NCBI RefSeq assembly: GCF_900637905.1
Contig: NZ_LR134472.1
Location: 124,001 to 188,000, forward strand
Reading direction: 5' to 3'
Source of the DNA: Parvimonas micra
GTDB taxonomy: Bacteria > Bacillota > Clostridia > Tissierellales > Peptoniphilaceae
DNA length: 64,000 nucleotides
In this document: positions 54,240 to 63,918 of the stretch, in pieces
Numbering within the stretch: position 1 is the first letter of the stretch
How the letters are laid out: the number at the start of each line of letters is the position of its first letter
Made by a program: the position numbers and the translations under genes
The notes under the pieces: generated by a model
What the model was told of the DNA's origin: nothing
Databases searched by the model: none
What the model saw: the letters and a program-made list of their open reading frames with translations, nothing else

Positions 54240-55010
54240 TTAATCCTCTATTGAAAAAAGATTCCTGACATTACTATTCGTATTATAGATTAAATCATTC
54301 AATTCCATTTCTTTAAGTTCAGCAACTTTTTCAGCTGTAAATCTTACATATTTAGGTTCGTTTCGCTTTCCACGATTTGGCTCTGGGGTTAAATATGGAC
54401 TATCCGTTTCCACAAGCAAATTATCTAGTGGAATAGTCTTTACCATTTCTCTAACATTAACTGCATTTTTAAAAGTTACCGTTCCTGAAATAGAAATATA
54501 GTAACCAAGCTTCATAAATCTTTTTGCCATTTCGCTTGAACCTGTGTAACAATGCATTACACCTTTTACTTTACCTTTAAATTCGGATAGAATATCATAA
54601 GTATCTCCCATTGCATCTCTTGTATGAATTATAACTGGTAGATTTCTTTTCTCAGCGATTTCAAGTTGTTTTCTAAAGATTTCTTTTTGTTTTTCTCTTG
54701 GAGAATTATCATAGTAATAATCAAGTCCAATTTCTCCAATAGCAACTATTTTTTCACTAAAAGACATTTCATAAACTTTTTTTAAATCTTCATCAGTTAC
54801 ATCTTCAATTTCATGTGGATGAATTCCTACTGCTCCATATACTCTATCATATTTTTTTACAATTTCAATTATTTTTTCACTTGATGATATATCAGAAGCT
54901 GGATCAACAATAAAATCTATTCCATCATCTTCAAAATTAGAAATGACCTTTTCTCTATCTTGATCAAATTTCTCATCATCAATATGACAATGACTATCTA
55001 CTATTTTCAT
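54240..55010 (-). CDS. tatD: TatD-family DNase / metal-dependent hydrolase
   Basis: The 256-residue amidohydrolase-fold protein has SHCHIDD at the start, GIHPHE, GEIGLDYYY and HTRDA metal motifs and ETDSPYLTPEPNRGKRNEP near the end. Family members act as 3'-5' DNA exonucleases. It overlaps metG by one base and is followed by rnmV. The metG-tatD-rnmV-rsmA order is the normal Firmicute arrangement. Confidence 0.95.
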   Translation of the reverse strand: MKIVDSHCHIDDEKFDQDREKVISNFEDDGIDFIVDPASDISSSEKIIEIVKKYDRVYGAVGIHPHEIEDVTDEDLKKVYEMSFSEKIVAIGEIGLDYYYDNSPREKQKEIFRKQLEIAEKRNLPVIIHTRDAMGDTYDILSEFKGKVKGVMHCYTGSSEMAKRFMKLGYYISISGTVTFKNAVNVREMVKTIPLDNLLVETDSPYLTPEPNRGKRNEPKYVRFTAEKVAELKEMELNDLIYNTNSNVRNLFSIED

Positions 55011-56959
55011 TATGATACCTCTGAGCCTTCTTTAACATCATTTAAAACAGTTAATACACTTAAATTTTCATCATCAGATGCAGCAAGTATCATACCATTA
55101 CTTTCAACACCTCTTAAATTAACAGGTTTTAAATTTGTAACAACAATAACTTTTTTCCCTATAAGATCTGTTTCAGAATAGTATTTTCTTATTCCTGAAA
55201 CTATAGTTCTAACTTCATCTCCTATATCAATTTTAAAAACTAAAAGTCTGTCTGCCTTTGGATGAGGTTGACATTCTAAGATTTTTCCAACCTTAAGTTC
55301 AACTTTTGCAAAGTCATCAATTGTTATAAGTTCATTTTCTTCAACAGTTTCTTTCACTTCATCAGCTCCTGAATTTTTCTTTTTTCTCAATTCAATTAAT
55401 TCTGAATTCTTTTGAATTATGATTTCTAATTCTTTATCAACATCAAGTCTGTCAAATAAATTTTTACCTTTACAAACTTTCGTTCCAACTTTAAGTAGTC
55501 CAAATTTAGTTAAATCTTCATAAGAATAATCAGAATAACCTATTTGTTCATTTATTCTTAATGAAGTTTCTTTCATAAAAGGCTTAATTAATCCTGAAAT
55601 AATTCTTATACTTTCAAGTAAATTATAAATTACAGTTTTAAGTCTTTCTTCTTTTTGTTCTTTAATCAAAGTCCAAGGAGTTGTTTCATCAATATATTTA
55701 TTTGTTCTTCTTACTAATTTCCATATTTCTTCAAGAGCCATTGAAAAATTAAGTTTATCCATCAACTCTGCAACTCTATCTCTAGTAGTAGTGGCAATTT
55801 CGATTAGATCATTATCAAGTTCAGTTAATTCTGTTTGAGAAGGAACAAAACCATCAAAATACTTTTCACACATTGCTACAGATCTTGAGACTAAGTTCCC
55901 TAAGTCATTTACAAGGTCTGAATTAATTCTGTTTAACATTTTAGTATAAGTGAAATTACCATCTTGTCCAAAAGTAAATTCTCTTAGCATAAAATATCTT
56001 AATGCATCCATTCCATATCTTTCTATAATCGGTTCAGCATAAACTATATTTCCCTTGCTTTTACTCATCTTATCATCATCAAATAAAATCCATCCATGTC
56101 CAAAAATTTTCTTTGGCAATGGTAAATCTAAAGCCATTAAAATTGCAGGCCAAATAATTGCATGGAAACGCATGATTTCCTTGCCAATTAAATGAACATC
56201 ACAAGGCCAAAACTTATTGAATTTTTCTTCATCTGTTCCATAACCAATACCTGTTAAATAACAACTTAAGGCATCTATCCAAACGTAAACAACATGCTTT
56301 TCATCAAAGGGAACTCTAACACCCCAATCAAAACTTGAACGTGTAACGGATAAATCAGTTAAACCTTCATTAATGAAACTTATCATCTCGTTTTTTCTTG
56401 ATTCTGGTTGAATGAAATCAGGATTTTCTTCATATAATTTTAAAAGTCTATCTTGATATTTAGAAAGTCTAAAGAAGTATGTTTCTTCTTCACTAGGAGA
56501 AACTTCTCTACCACAGTCAGGACATTTATTTCCTTCAACTAGTTGGCTTTCAGTCCAAAAGGCTTCACAAGGAACACAATACATTCCTTTATAACTCCCT
56601 TTATAAATTTCTCCCTTTTCATAAAGTTTTGTAAAAATTTCACTTACATTTTTTTCGTGAATTTTATCTGTACTTCTAACAAAAGCATCAAAATCTATAT
56701 CTAAAGTTCTCCAAAGTTCTTTTGCACTTTCAACAATGGGATCAATATATTCCAATGGAGCTTTACCAGCTTTTATAGCGGATTCTTGTAATTTTTGACC
56801 ATGTTCATCAGTTCCAGTTGTAAAAAATACATCAAAACCTTGAGCTTGTTTATATTTCTTTAACACATCTGCAACAATTGTTGTATAAGTATGACCTAAA
56901 TGTAAATTACTATTTGGATAATAAATAGGTGTTGTCAAATAAAAGTTTTTCTTTTCCAA
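55010..56959 (-). CDS. metG: Methionyl-tRNA synthetase
   Basis: MetRS charges both initiator and elongator tRNA-Met. The 649-residue class I enzyme has the HIGH-type motif NLHLGHTYT, zinc-knuckle cysteines in CVPCEAFWTES and CPDCGREV, the KMSKS loop DKMSKSKGN, an anticodon domain and a C-terminal tRNA-binding OB domain (about 548-649) with VELKVGKILECQPHPKADRL. It leads the metG-tatD-rnmV-rsmA block. Confidence 0.97.
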   Translation of the reverse strand: MEKKNFYLTTPIYYPNSNLHLGHTYTTIVADVLKKYKQAQGFDVFFTTGTDEHGQKLQESAIKAGKAPLEYIDPIVESAKELWRTLDIDFDAFVRSTDKIHEKNVSEIFTKLYEKGEIYKGSYKGMYCVPCEAFWTESQLVEGNKCPDCGREVSPSEEETYFFRLSKYQDRLLKLYEENPDFIQPESRKNEMISFINEGLTDLSVTRSSFDWGVRVPFDEKHVVYVWIDALSCYLTGIGYGTDEEKFNKFWPCDVHLIGKEIMRFHAIIWPAILMALDLPLPKKIFGHGWILFDDDKMSKSKGNIVYAEPIIERYGMDALRYFMLREFTFGQDGNFTYTKMLNRINSDLVNDLGNLVSRSVAMCEKYFDGFVPSQTELTELDNDLIEIATTTRDRVAELMDKLNFSMALEEIWKLVRRTNKYIDETTPWTLIKEQKEERLKTVIYNLLESIRIISGLIKPFMKETSLRINEQIGYSDYSYEDLTKFGLLKVGTKVCKGKNLFDRLDVDKELEIIIQKNSELIELRKKKNSGADEVKETVEENELITIDDFAKVELKVGKILECQPHPKADRLLVFKIDIGDEVRTIVSGIRKYYSETDLIGKKVIVVTNLKPVNLRGVESNGMILAASDDENLSVLTVLNDVKEGSEVS

Positions 56960-56976
56960 AATAAGCCTCCTAATTT

Positions 56977-58287
56977 TTAAATCTTTATTTTACTTGCTAA
57001 TCCAAATATTTCTTCTCCTTCAACCGAAATACCATTGCAATAAACAACTTTGTTTTTCATATCTTCATTATAAGGAGCAGAAAATCTTATATAATTTCTT
57101 GTATAACCTACAAGTCTATTTCCATTAATATTTTCTTCAAATAAAACTTCATGTTTTTCTGAAAGTTCTTTTTTCAAAAATTCTGTCGTCATATCCTTTG
57201 CTAATAGGATTAATTCATTACTTCTAAATTTCTTTACGTTTCCATCAACCTGTTCCTTAAAATCAAAAGCAGGAGTTCCCTTTCTCTTTGAATATTTAAA
57301 AACATGAATTTTAGAAAATCCTATTTCTTTTACAAAATTTAATGTCTCTTGAAAATCCTCGTCATTTTCTCCTGGAAATCCAACAATAATATCAGTTGTA
57401 AGAGCAACATTTGGAAAAATTTCTTTTATCATTCTAACTTTTTTTCTATACATATCAGCTGTATATCTTCTATTCATAAGTTTTAAAATTTTATCGCAAC
57501 CGCTTTGTAAAGACAAATGAAAATGCTCACAAACTTTTTTACAATTTTTTAATCTAATTAAGAAATCTTCAGAAATAATTCCCGCTTCTATGGAGCTAAG
57601 TCTTATTCTGTCAAGATTTTCGATAGTAGATAATTTTTCTATAACATCAATAAGTCTAGTATCATTTCCTAAATCAAGTCCATAAGAACCAACATGAATC
57701 CCTGTTATTATGACTTCCTTATATCCATTATTCGCAAGTTTTACAGCTTCTTCATATATATCATCAATTGGTCTTGACTTGATAGGTCCCCTTGCATAAG
57801 GAATTATGCAGTATGTACAAAACATATTACAACCCTCTTGAATTTTTATATATGCTCTTGTTTTACTTTCTTGATTTTCTATTGACAAAACGTCAAAACC
57901 ACAATCCTTTGTAAGTTCTGAAACGATATTAAACTTTAAATTCGACTTCTTTGATTCTTCACATAATTCAACTATTCTAGCTCTATTTTTAGTTCCAATA
58001 ATTACATCTACATCCTCAATTGCAGAAATTTCATCAGGTGCAACCTGAGAGTAACAACCTACTACAGCTAAAATAGCATCCTTATTCAATTTTTTCGCTC
58101 TGGAAATAAATTGTCTTGATTTCCTATCGCTCAAATTTGTAACTGTACAAGTATTTATAACATATACATCACATATATCATTTTCATTACAAATCTCATA
58201 CCCTCGTTTCTTAAATAACTCCTGCATAGCTTCAGTTTCATACTGATTAACTTTGCAACCCAGAGTTAAAAAACTAACTTTATTCAT
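56977..58287 (-). CDS. mtaB: tRNA threonylcarbamoyladenosine methylthiotransferase MtaB-type
   Basis: MtaB adds a methylthio group to t6A37 in tRNA. The 436-residue protein has the MiaB-type N-terminal domain with LGCKVNQYETEAM and CDVYVINTCTVT, the radical SAM core with the CNMFCTYC cluster motif and a C-terminal TRAM-like end. The frame is longer upstream, but AGGAGGTTT fixes the ATG at 58285-58287. It follows rsmE by seven bases. Confidence 0.93.
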   Translation of the reverse strand: MNKVSFLTLGCKVNQYETEAMQELFKKRGYEICNENDICDVYVINTCTVTNLSDRKSRQFISRAKKLNKDAILAVVGCYSQVAPDEISAIEDVDVIIGTKNRARIVELCEESKKSNLKFNIVSELTKDCGFDVLSIENQESKTRAYIKIQEGCNMFCTYCIIPYARGPIKSRPIDDIYEEAVKLANNGYKEVIITGIHVGSYGLDLGNDTRLIDVIEKLSTIENLDRIRLSSIEAGIISEDFLIRLKNCKKVCEHFHLSLQSGCDKILKLMNRRYTADMYRKKVRMIKEIFPNVALTTDIIVGFPGENDEDFQETLNFVKEIGFSKIHVFKYSKRKGTPAFDFKEQVDGNVKKFRSNELILLAKDMTTEFLKKELSEKHEVLFEENINGNRLVGYTRNYIRFSAPYNEDMKNKVVYCNGISVEGEEIFGLASKIKI

Positions 58288-58294
58288 AAACCTC

Positions 58295-59023
58295 CTACAT
58301 AAATTCATATTGCAAAATTGAAAGTAAATTTATGCCTGCAGTCTCCGTTCTCAAAATTCTAGCTCCAAGGCCAATGCTGAAAGCTCCATTATTTGTTAAA
58401 AACTCAACTTCTTCTCTTTCAAAACCACCCTCTGAACCTATTAAAATATAAATATCTTTGCAGGAATTTTCCTCTTTTATTCTTGTAATTACATCTCTTA
58501 AAGAGATATTTTTATCCTCTTCATAAGCTACAAGTAAGTAATTATCTCCTACAAAATTTATAATATCCTTAAATTGTATCAATTCATTTATTTTCGGAAC
58601 AATTAATCTCTTTGATTGCTTTGATGCCTCATAAGAAATTTTTTGCAATCTTTCAATTTTTTTATTCTCTTTTTTTTCGTCAAATTTTACGATACATCTT
58701 TTTGAATTAACCAAAGTAATATCGTATACTCCTAGTTCAACAGCTTTTTGAACTATTAAATCCATTTTTTCACCCTTTGCCAAACATTGCAATAGATGAA
58801 TTTTAATTTTTGATTCAGTATTTTCTGAAATTTTTTCCAAATTATAAACAGAAATATATTTATCACAAATCTCTATATTCCCAATATAAAGCTCTCCTAA
58901 AACTACTACCTCAATTTTTTCATCTTCTGTAATTCTAAGAACTTTTTTTATATGATTATAGTCATCTCCGTATATTTTAACTTTTCCATCTAAGATAGAC
59001 TCGTCAGTAAAAAATCTATGCAT
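58295..59023 (-). CDS. rsmE: 16S rRNA m3U1498 methyltransferase
   Basis: RsmE methylates U1498 in the 30S decoding region. The 242-residue SPOUT-class protein starts MHRFFTDESI and has IGSEGGFEREEVEFL and the LGARILRTETAGI knot segment near the C-terminus. AAGGAG before the ATG at 59021-59023 sets the start inside prmA's end (8-base overlap). Order prmA-rsmE-mtaB is conserved in Firmicutes. Confidence 0.95.
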   Translation of the reverse strand: MHRFFTDESILDGKVKIYGDDYNHIKKVLRITEDEKIEVVVLGELYIGNIEICDKYISVYNLEKISENTESKIKIHLLQCLAKGEKMDLIVQKAVELGVYDITLVNSKRCIVKFDEKKENKKIERLQKISYEASKQSKRLIVPKINELIQFKDIINFVGDNYLLVAYEEDKNISLRDVITRIKEENSCKDIYILIGSEGGFEREEVEFLTNNGAFSIGLGARILRTETAGINLLSILQYEFM

Positions 59024-59954
59024 TCTTTCTCCTTGCAATTACACAAACCCAATCTTTGTTTTTGTTTAATTCCAAAATTTCAAAATTATTTTTTATCAAG
59101 GCGTTTTCAACATCGGAATATTTTTCTTCTATTATTCCAGAACCAATAAAAATTCCTTCATCTTCTATAAATTTACTTATATCATCTAATAATTTTACTA
59201 AAATATGTGCAAGAATATTGGCAACAATTACATCCGCTTTTGAATTTAATTTTTCACACAAATCTCCATGATGAACTACAATTCTATCCTCAACTTTATT
59301 TAGTTTAGCATTTTCTAAAGTTGCCTCAACACCTAAAATGTCAATGTCAACGGCTTCTACTTTTTTTGCTCCTAGTTTCAAAGCTCCAACAGATAAAATT
59401 CCACTTCCTGAACCTATATCAAAAACAGTTTTATCTTTTAAATCTATCTTTTCGATAGCTTCTAAACATAAAGATGTAGTTTCATGAGTTCCCGTACCAA
59501 AAGCCATACCTGGATCTAATTCGATCATAATTTCATTTTCAGCTAAATTATAATCTTCCCAAGTAGGTTTTATAATGAAATTTTTACCAACTTTTGTAGG
59601 TTTATAATATTTTTTCCACTCATTTGCCCAATCTTCGGTCTTTATTTTAGAATCTATTTTTAAAATGACTTTTTCGTTGTATTCTCTTTCAAATTCTGAA
59701 ATTCTCTCTTGTAAAATTTGCAAATTTTCTTCAATTTCATCGTCATTTTTTAAATAAGTCTTAACAGTAATAAAATCACTTTTTTCAAAATCTTCCTCAT
59801 CTAAAACTACCCAATAAGGCTTTTCCTTTGCAAATTCTTCATAATCTCTTGAATCTTTTATATTTATTCCATCAATATCAAATAAATAAAGAATTCCAAC
59901 TATATTATCTTCAAATTGATTTTTTACTACAACTTCAATTTCAGTCCAGTCCAT
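59016..59954 (-). CDS. prmA: Ribosomal protein L11 methyltransferase
   Basis: PrmA methylates lysines and the N-terminus of L11. The 312-residue product has an N-terminal substrate domain (about 1-125) and the SAM domain with DPGMAFGTGTHETTSLCLE, DIGSGSGILSVGALKLGA and VANILAHIL. It starts on the last base of the dnaJ stop (TAATG). The dnaJ-prmA link is conserved, though here it is separated from dnaK. Confidence 0.96.
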   Translation of the reverse strand: MDWTEIEVVVKNQFEDNIVGILYLFDIDGINIKDSRDYEEFAKEKPYWVVLDEEDFEKSDFITVKTYLKNDDEIEENLQILQERISEFEREYNEKVILKIDSKIKTEDWANEWKKYYKPTKVGKNFIIKPTWEDYNLAENEIMIELDPGMAFGTGTHETTSLCLEAIEKIDLKDKTVFDIGSGSGILSVGALKLGAKKVEAVDIDILGVEATLENAKLNKVEDRIVVHHGDLCEKLNSKADVIVANILAHILVKLLDDISKFIEDEGIFIGSGIIEEKYSDVENALIKNNFEILELNKNKDWVCVIARRKNA

Positions 59955-61093
59955 TAGTCAAATAGCTCCTTCACTTTTTCAAAAAAGTTCTTTTTATGTT
60001 CCGTCAAATGTTCTTCTCTTTCATTAGAAAATTCTCTTAAAATTTCTTTTTGTCTATCCGTTAAATTACGTGGAGTAATTATTTTAACTCTAAAAGTTAA
60101 ATTACCTTTTCCATAGCCGTTTACATCAGAAATTCCCCTATCTTTAAGGGTAAATTCAGTTCCAGTCTCTGTTTCTTCAGGAATTGTATATTTTTCTTTT
60201 CCCTCTAAAGTTGGGATTTCTACTTCTGACCCTAAAGTTGCTTCTGTAAAAGAAATCGGCAATTCGTAGAAAACATCATTACCATTTCTTACAAATAATT
60301 CATGAGATTTTACTTTGAAAATAACATAGACATCTCCATTAGGTCCACCATTTTCTCCACAATTTCCTTGTTCTTTTAAAGTCATAATATTATTTGTATT
60401 CACACCTTTTGGAGCTTTAATAGTAAACTTCTTTCTTACAAGAACAAATTTTTTGCCTTTACATTTTTCACATTTTTCTTCTACAATTTCACCAGTACCA
60501 TTACATTCATTACATAATTCTTCAGAAACAACTGTTCCAAAAAAACTTTGTCTTTGAACTCTAATACTTCCACGTCCATTACATTTTTTACAAGTAACTT
60601 TTTTAGTTCCAGGTTTAGCTCCACTACCTGAACATACATTACAAACAGTTTTTACATTTACAAAAATTTCTTTTTCTACACCATTTACTGCTTCAAAGAA
60701 ATCTAAATCCAAATAAAATTCAATATCTTCTCCTTTTCTTGGTCGATTTGAATTTCTTGCAGAAGATCCGAATCCTCCAAATCCACCGAAGCCTCCAAAA
60801 TTCCCAAAAATACTTTCAAAAATATCTTCCATATCAGAGAAGCCTCCAAAGCCTCCACCTCCTGCTGCATTTGCATTAAAGCTTGCTTCGCCATAAGTAT
60901 CATATTTTTGTCTTCTATTATCATCACTTAAAATTTCATAAGCGAAATTTACTTCTTTAAAATTTTCTTCTGCTTCTTTATTATCAGGATTAACATCTGG
61001 ATGATATTTTTTTGCAAGTTTTCTATATGCAGATTTTAACTCTGCTTTACTACAATTTTTTTCAACCCCTAAAATTTCATATAAATCTCTCAT
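59954..61093 (-). CDS. dnaJ: Chaperone protein DnaJ (Hsp40)
   Basis: DnaJ delivers substrates to DnaK and stimulates its ATPase. The 379-residue product has the J domain with YHPDVNPDN (HPD motif), a Gly/Phe region (FGGFGGFGG), four CxxCxGxG-type zinc repeats (CNVCSGSG, CKKCNGRG, CNECNGTG, CEKCKGK) and the C-terminal substrate domain. The frame extends 12 codons upstream; AGGAGAGAGT fixes the ATG at 61091-61093. It is not beside dnaK and no CIRCE is seen in the 120 bases up to the insertion sequence. Confidence 0.97.
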   Translation of the reverse strand: MRDLYEILGVEKNCSKAELKSAYRKLAKKYHPDVNPDNKEAEENFKEVNFAYEILSDDNRRQKYDTYGEASFNANAAGGGGFGGFSDMEDIFESIFGNFGGFGGFGGFGSSARNSNRPRKGEDIEFYLDLDFFEAVNGVEKEIFVNVKTVCNVCSGSGAKPGTKKVTCKKCNGRGSIRVQRQSFFGTVVSEELCNECNGTGEIVEEKCEKCKGKKFVLVRKKFTIKAPKGVNTNNIMTLKEQGNCGENGGPNGDVYVIFKVKSHELFVRNGNDVFYELPISFTEATLGSEVEIPTLEGKEKYTIPEETETGTEFTLKDRGISDVNGYGKGNLTFRVKIITPRNLTDRQKEILREFSNEREEHLTEHKKNFFEKVKELFD

Positions 61094-61214
61094 ACTCTCT
61101 CCTAAAATAATTAATTTATAATTACTCAATATATAATTCTACCATAAAATGAACTTTCTTTCCACTATTTTTATCTATTTTATGGCTTGTGTTATTAAAA
61201 ATAATAACTCGTAT

Positions 61215-61235
61215 ATTGTAAAATTAAGTTAGCCA
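61215..61235 (+). repeat. Left terminal inverted repeat of the IS30-type element
   Basis: The 21-base left end ATTGTAAAATTA plus AGTTAGCCA matches the inverted right end at about 18 of 21 positions. The inner nine bases are identical. Confidence 0.85.
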
Positions 61236-61249
61236 CATATAGAAAAAAA

Positions 61250-61311
61250 CATCTCAAAGAGGTAAAATAATAGTTAAACCAAAAACTAAAGAAAGGAACC
61301 TCAATGAGATG
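61250..61311 (+). promoter_or_regulatory. Leader hairpin that pairs with the transposase start
   Basis: CATCTCAAAGAGGT (61250-61263) can pair with ACCTCAATGAGATG (61298-61311): 12 of 14 positions, as seven plus five base pairs. The right arm includes the ATG (61309-61311) and touches the AAAGGA ribosome-binding site at 61293-61298. In long read-through RNA this would hide the start. Confidence 0.7.
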
Positions 61312-62265
61312 CATAATAATTGTAACACAAAACACAAACATTTAACAATAGATTTAAGAAAATTAATAGAAAAATGGAAAAAGGAAAGAAAAAGTAATAG
61401 AGAAATAGCAAGATTACTAGATAAAAATCATCAAACAATAAATAATGAAATAAAAAGAGGATTAGTAATTCAAAGAACACCTTATGGAAAATTTAAAAAA
61501 GTGTATAAAGCAGAATTTGCTCAAGTAATTTATAAGAAGAACAAAAGAAATTGTGGAAGAAAATTAAAAGTTGATTATGTAATCAGAGATAAAGTAATAT
61601 ACTATTTAAAATATAAACACAGCCCTGAAATGATTTCAAAAACAAAGTTATACGGGAAAATATCAACATCAACAATATATTATTGGATAAACAAGGGATT
61701 TTTTGGATTAAAACGAAATGTTTTAAATTATGCAAGGAAAAGAAAAAAGAAAGATAAAGTAGAAGAAAAAAGAGTAAGAGTATTAGGAAGATCAATAGAA
61801 GAAAGACCAAAAGAAATAAATAATAGAGAAGAAATAGGACATTTTGAAATAGATACAGTAATTTTAAGAAAGGAAAAAGGACAATGCCTATTAACATTAA
61901 CAGATAGGAAAAGCAGATATGAAATAATAAGGTTAATTGAAGATAAAACAGTTAAATCAGTAAATAAGGCATTAAAAGAAGTATTAAAAGAGTATAAAAT
62001 AAAAAGTATAACAGCAGATAATGGTTTAGAGTTTGCAAGACTGTATGAAGTATTTGACTATGAAAAAATATATTATGCACATCCATATAGTAGTTATGAA
62101 AGAGGAAGTAATGAAAACCACAATAGACTAATAAGAAGATTTTTACCAAAAGGAACAAAAAATACTACTCAGGAAAGAGTAGCATTTATTGAAAATTGGA
62201 TAAATAATTATCCTAAAAAACTATTTAACTATAAAACACCTTTTGAAGTTTTTTCAATTGGCTAA
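61309..62265 (+). CDS. IS30-family transposase
   Basis: The 318-residue protein has an N-terminal helix-turn-helix (KSNREIARLLDKNHQTINNEIKRG) and a DDE catalytic core with GHFEIDTV (first Asp), TADNGLEFA (second Asp) and ERGSNENHNRLIRRFLPKGT (Glu). All three acidic residues are present and the frame is intact, so it may be active. It is lysine- and arginine-rich and AT-rich like its host. The start is the ATG at 61309. Confidence 0.95.
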   Translation: MHNNCNTKHKHLTIDLRKLIEKWKKERKSNREIARLLDKNHQTINNEIKRGLVIQRTPYGKFKKVYKAEFAQVIYKKNKRNCGRKLKVDYVIRDKVIYYLKYKHSPEMISKTKLYGKISTSTIYYWINKGFFGLKRNVLNYARKRKKKDKVEEKRVRVLGRSIEERPKEINNREEIGHFEIDTVILRKEKGQCLLTLTDRKSRYEIIRLIEDKTVKSVNKALKEVLKEYKIKSITADNGLEFARLYEVFDYEKIYYAHPYSSYERGSNENHNRLIRRFLPKGTKNTTQERVAFIENWINNYPKKLFNYKTPFEVFSIG

Positions 62266-62279
62266 CTTATTCTTGCAAT
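62259..62279 (+). repeat. Right terminal inverted repeat of the IS30-type element
   Basis: TGGCTAACT followed by TATTCTTGCAAT. It is the inverted partner of 61215-61235 and includes the transposase stop codon at 62263-62265. Confidence 0.85.
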
Positions 62280-62350
62280 TTATACTAATAATTTATTTTT
62301 TATATATTCCTGAAAATCATTTAAAATTTCTATATACTTTAACAAATCCA

Positions 62351-63127
62351 CTAACTGTTCACCCCACTGTATTTTTTTATTCCTTTTTTCCAAATAAACT
62401 TAGTAAACAATACTAAAAATAGACAAACTAGCACCTCAATACAAATATAATATAATTGTTCTTTCCCATATAAAATAGCAACAGGATAATATCCCATAAA
62501 TCCAAAAGGAATAATAAAAGTAAAAATAATTTTTATAAATTTATTAAAAATATTTAATGGATATTTTGAATATATTGTCAATGATTGGATTATTCTAATT
62601 AATGAATTAGATATATTTTCAAACCAAAATGAAAGACTTGCTACTATTGTAAATAAACACACAAATATTAATATATTCATAAATGTCATTGGAATTATAA
62701 TCAATAGAAGTCTTATTATACTTATTTGAGAAATATTTATGAATCTTATAATAATAACTAACCCTATAAAAACTCCTCCTACATCACCTATTCCTTTGCC
62801 ATATAATTGTAGTAGTTCATTTATCGGCTTAACTAAAATACCATCTAAATTCCCAGATACCAAAATATATGAGAAGTCATAAAGTGGCCAAAATAAAAAT
62901 CCAAATAATCCGTAAGAAAATTGATATAAACCAAAAATTAATAGTATTTGTTCGTAACTCCACCCATTTAAATTAGGTATATTTTCAAATAAAGTATGTA
63001 TAAATATAAAAGTAAGTAGTTGTGTAAAAAAATCTGATAAAATAAATATAAAAAAATCAAATTTATTACTTAATCTTAATTTAAGTTCTAATTTTCTAAT
63101 TGAAATAAATAATTTAAAAGTTTTCAT
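62351..63127 (-). CDS. ABC-2 type transporter permease (second permease of exporter 2)
   Basis: A 258-residue integral membrane protein with about six hydrophobic segments, of the same family as the protein at 16881-17654. It shares the ILVSGNLDGILVKPINELL segment position with the corresponding LGGELDYILIRPVNSFL in the paralogue, the FWFENISNSL segment and a WKKGIKKYSG tail. It ends 72 bases from the right end of the insertion sequence and is the last gene of its operon. Confidence 0.85.
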   Translation of the reverse strand: MKTFKLFISIRKLELKLRLSNKFDFFIFILSDFFTQLLTFIFIHTLFENIPNLNGWSYEQILLIFGLYQFSYGLFGFLFWPLYDFSYILVSGNLDGILVKPINELLQLYGKGIGDVGGVFIGLVIIIRFINISQISIIRLLLIIIPMTFMNILIFVCLFTIVASLSFWFENISNSLIRIIQSLTIYSKYPLNIFNKFIKIIFTFIIPFGFMGYYPVAILYGKEQLYYICIEVLVCLFLVLFTKFIWKKGIKKYSGVNS

Positions 63128-63129
63128 AA

Positions 63130-63918
63130 CTACCCCTCAAAGATACTTAATTTTTCTAAAGCTCTATTTTGAAATTTAAATAGTATATAGGAAAGCACCA
63201 AACACCAAATAATTCCATAAAGTATACTATAAAAATTCTCAATTGAATTTACTTTTAATGAATTTATAGGCATATAAATAATATATTTGAAAGGAAGAAA
63301 CTCAATTATATTCCTGTACTTATCTTCAAAGAACTCTAAAGGAATAAGTAATCCAGAACAAATAGAAAATAAAAAGTCTTTAAAATGTGTAACTCCTTCA
63401 ACACTAATTATCCAACACGAAAAAAGTCCAACTATATAATTTATAACAAAATTCAAATATATAGATATAAAAATTAATATCACAAAAAAAACCAAATGTT
63501 CAACTTTTTTCACACTAACATCAAAATATATAAAAATTGTTAAAATGAATAAAATTATTTGAGTTAAAAAAACCCACACAACCTCTCCAATTCTAATGAA
63601 CCAGAACTTAAAAAATAAATTTACTGGTGTTGTTAATGAATTCAATATACTTCCATCTTGTATTTGTTTAGAAATAACTCTATCTATTCTATTAGTAGTC
63701 AATGCATATATAATTTGAGACAATAATGTATATTTTAAAATATCATTAAAATCATATCCATTTATTGTCCCTCCACTTACATACACACTTTTCCAAAATG
63801 ATATCAAGAAAATTATCAAAATTACAGAGCTTAAAAAATTCCATATAATTTCATACTTGTATTTAGATAGCCTAATAAAAATTAGTTTTACAAAAGCTAA
63901 GTATTTTCTTAAATTCAT
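63130..63918 (-). CDS. ABC-2 type transporter permease (first permease of exporter 2)
   Basis: A 262-residue membrane protein with about six membrane segments, related to the permease at 17657-18436 but clearly diverged. The QIQDGSILNSLTTPVNLFFKFW segment fills the place of the paralogue's LVRTGKLTSMLVRP loop. It begins inside the stop codon of the ATPase gene (ATGA) and precedes the second permease by two bases. Cargo unknown. Confidence 0.85.
   Translation of the reverse strand: MNLRKYLAFVKLIFIRLSKYKYEIIWNFLSSVILIIFLISFWKSVYVSGGTINGYDFNDILKYTLLSQIIYALTTNRIDRVISKQIQDGSILNSLTTPVNLFFKFWFIRIGEVVWVFLTQIILFILTIFIYFDVSVKKVEHLVFFVILIFISIYLNFVINYIVGLFSCWIISVEGVTHFKDFLFSICSGLLIPLEFFEDKYRNIIEFLPFKYIIYMPINSLKVNSIENFYSILYGIIWCLVLSYILFKFQNRALEKLSIFEG

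Larger units (their letters stand above)
61215..62279 (+). mobile_element. IS30-family insertion sequence
   Basis: A compact element of about 1.07 kb with one transposase gene and terminal inverted repeats at 61215-61235 and 62259-62279. The transposase stop codon lies inside the right repeat, as is common in small insertion sequences. A target duplication could not be seen with certainty. It is the only plus-strand gene in this part and sits between dnaJ and the second ABC-2 exporter. Confidence 0.88.

Noticed and set aside
61094-61214. A CIRCE operator upstream of dnaJ
   Set aside because: No TTAGCACTC-like arm exists here. The inverted repeats present (CCATAAAAT/ATTTTATGG at 61142-61150/61177-61185, and GTTATTA/TAATAAC at 61191-61208) do not resemble CIRCE.
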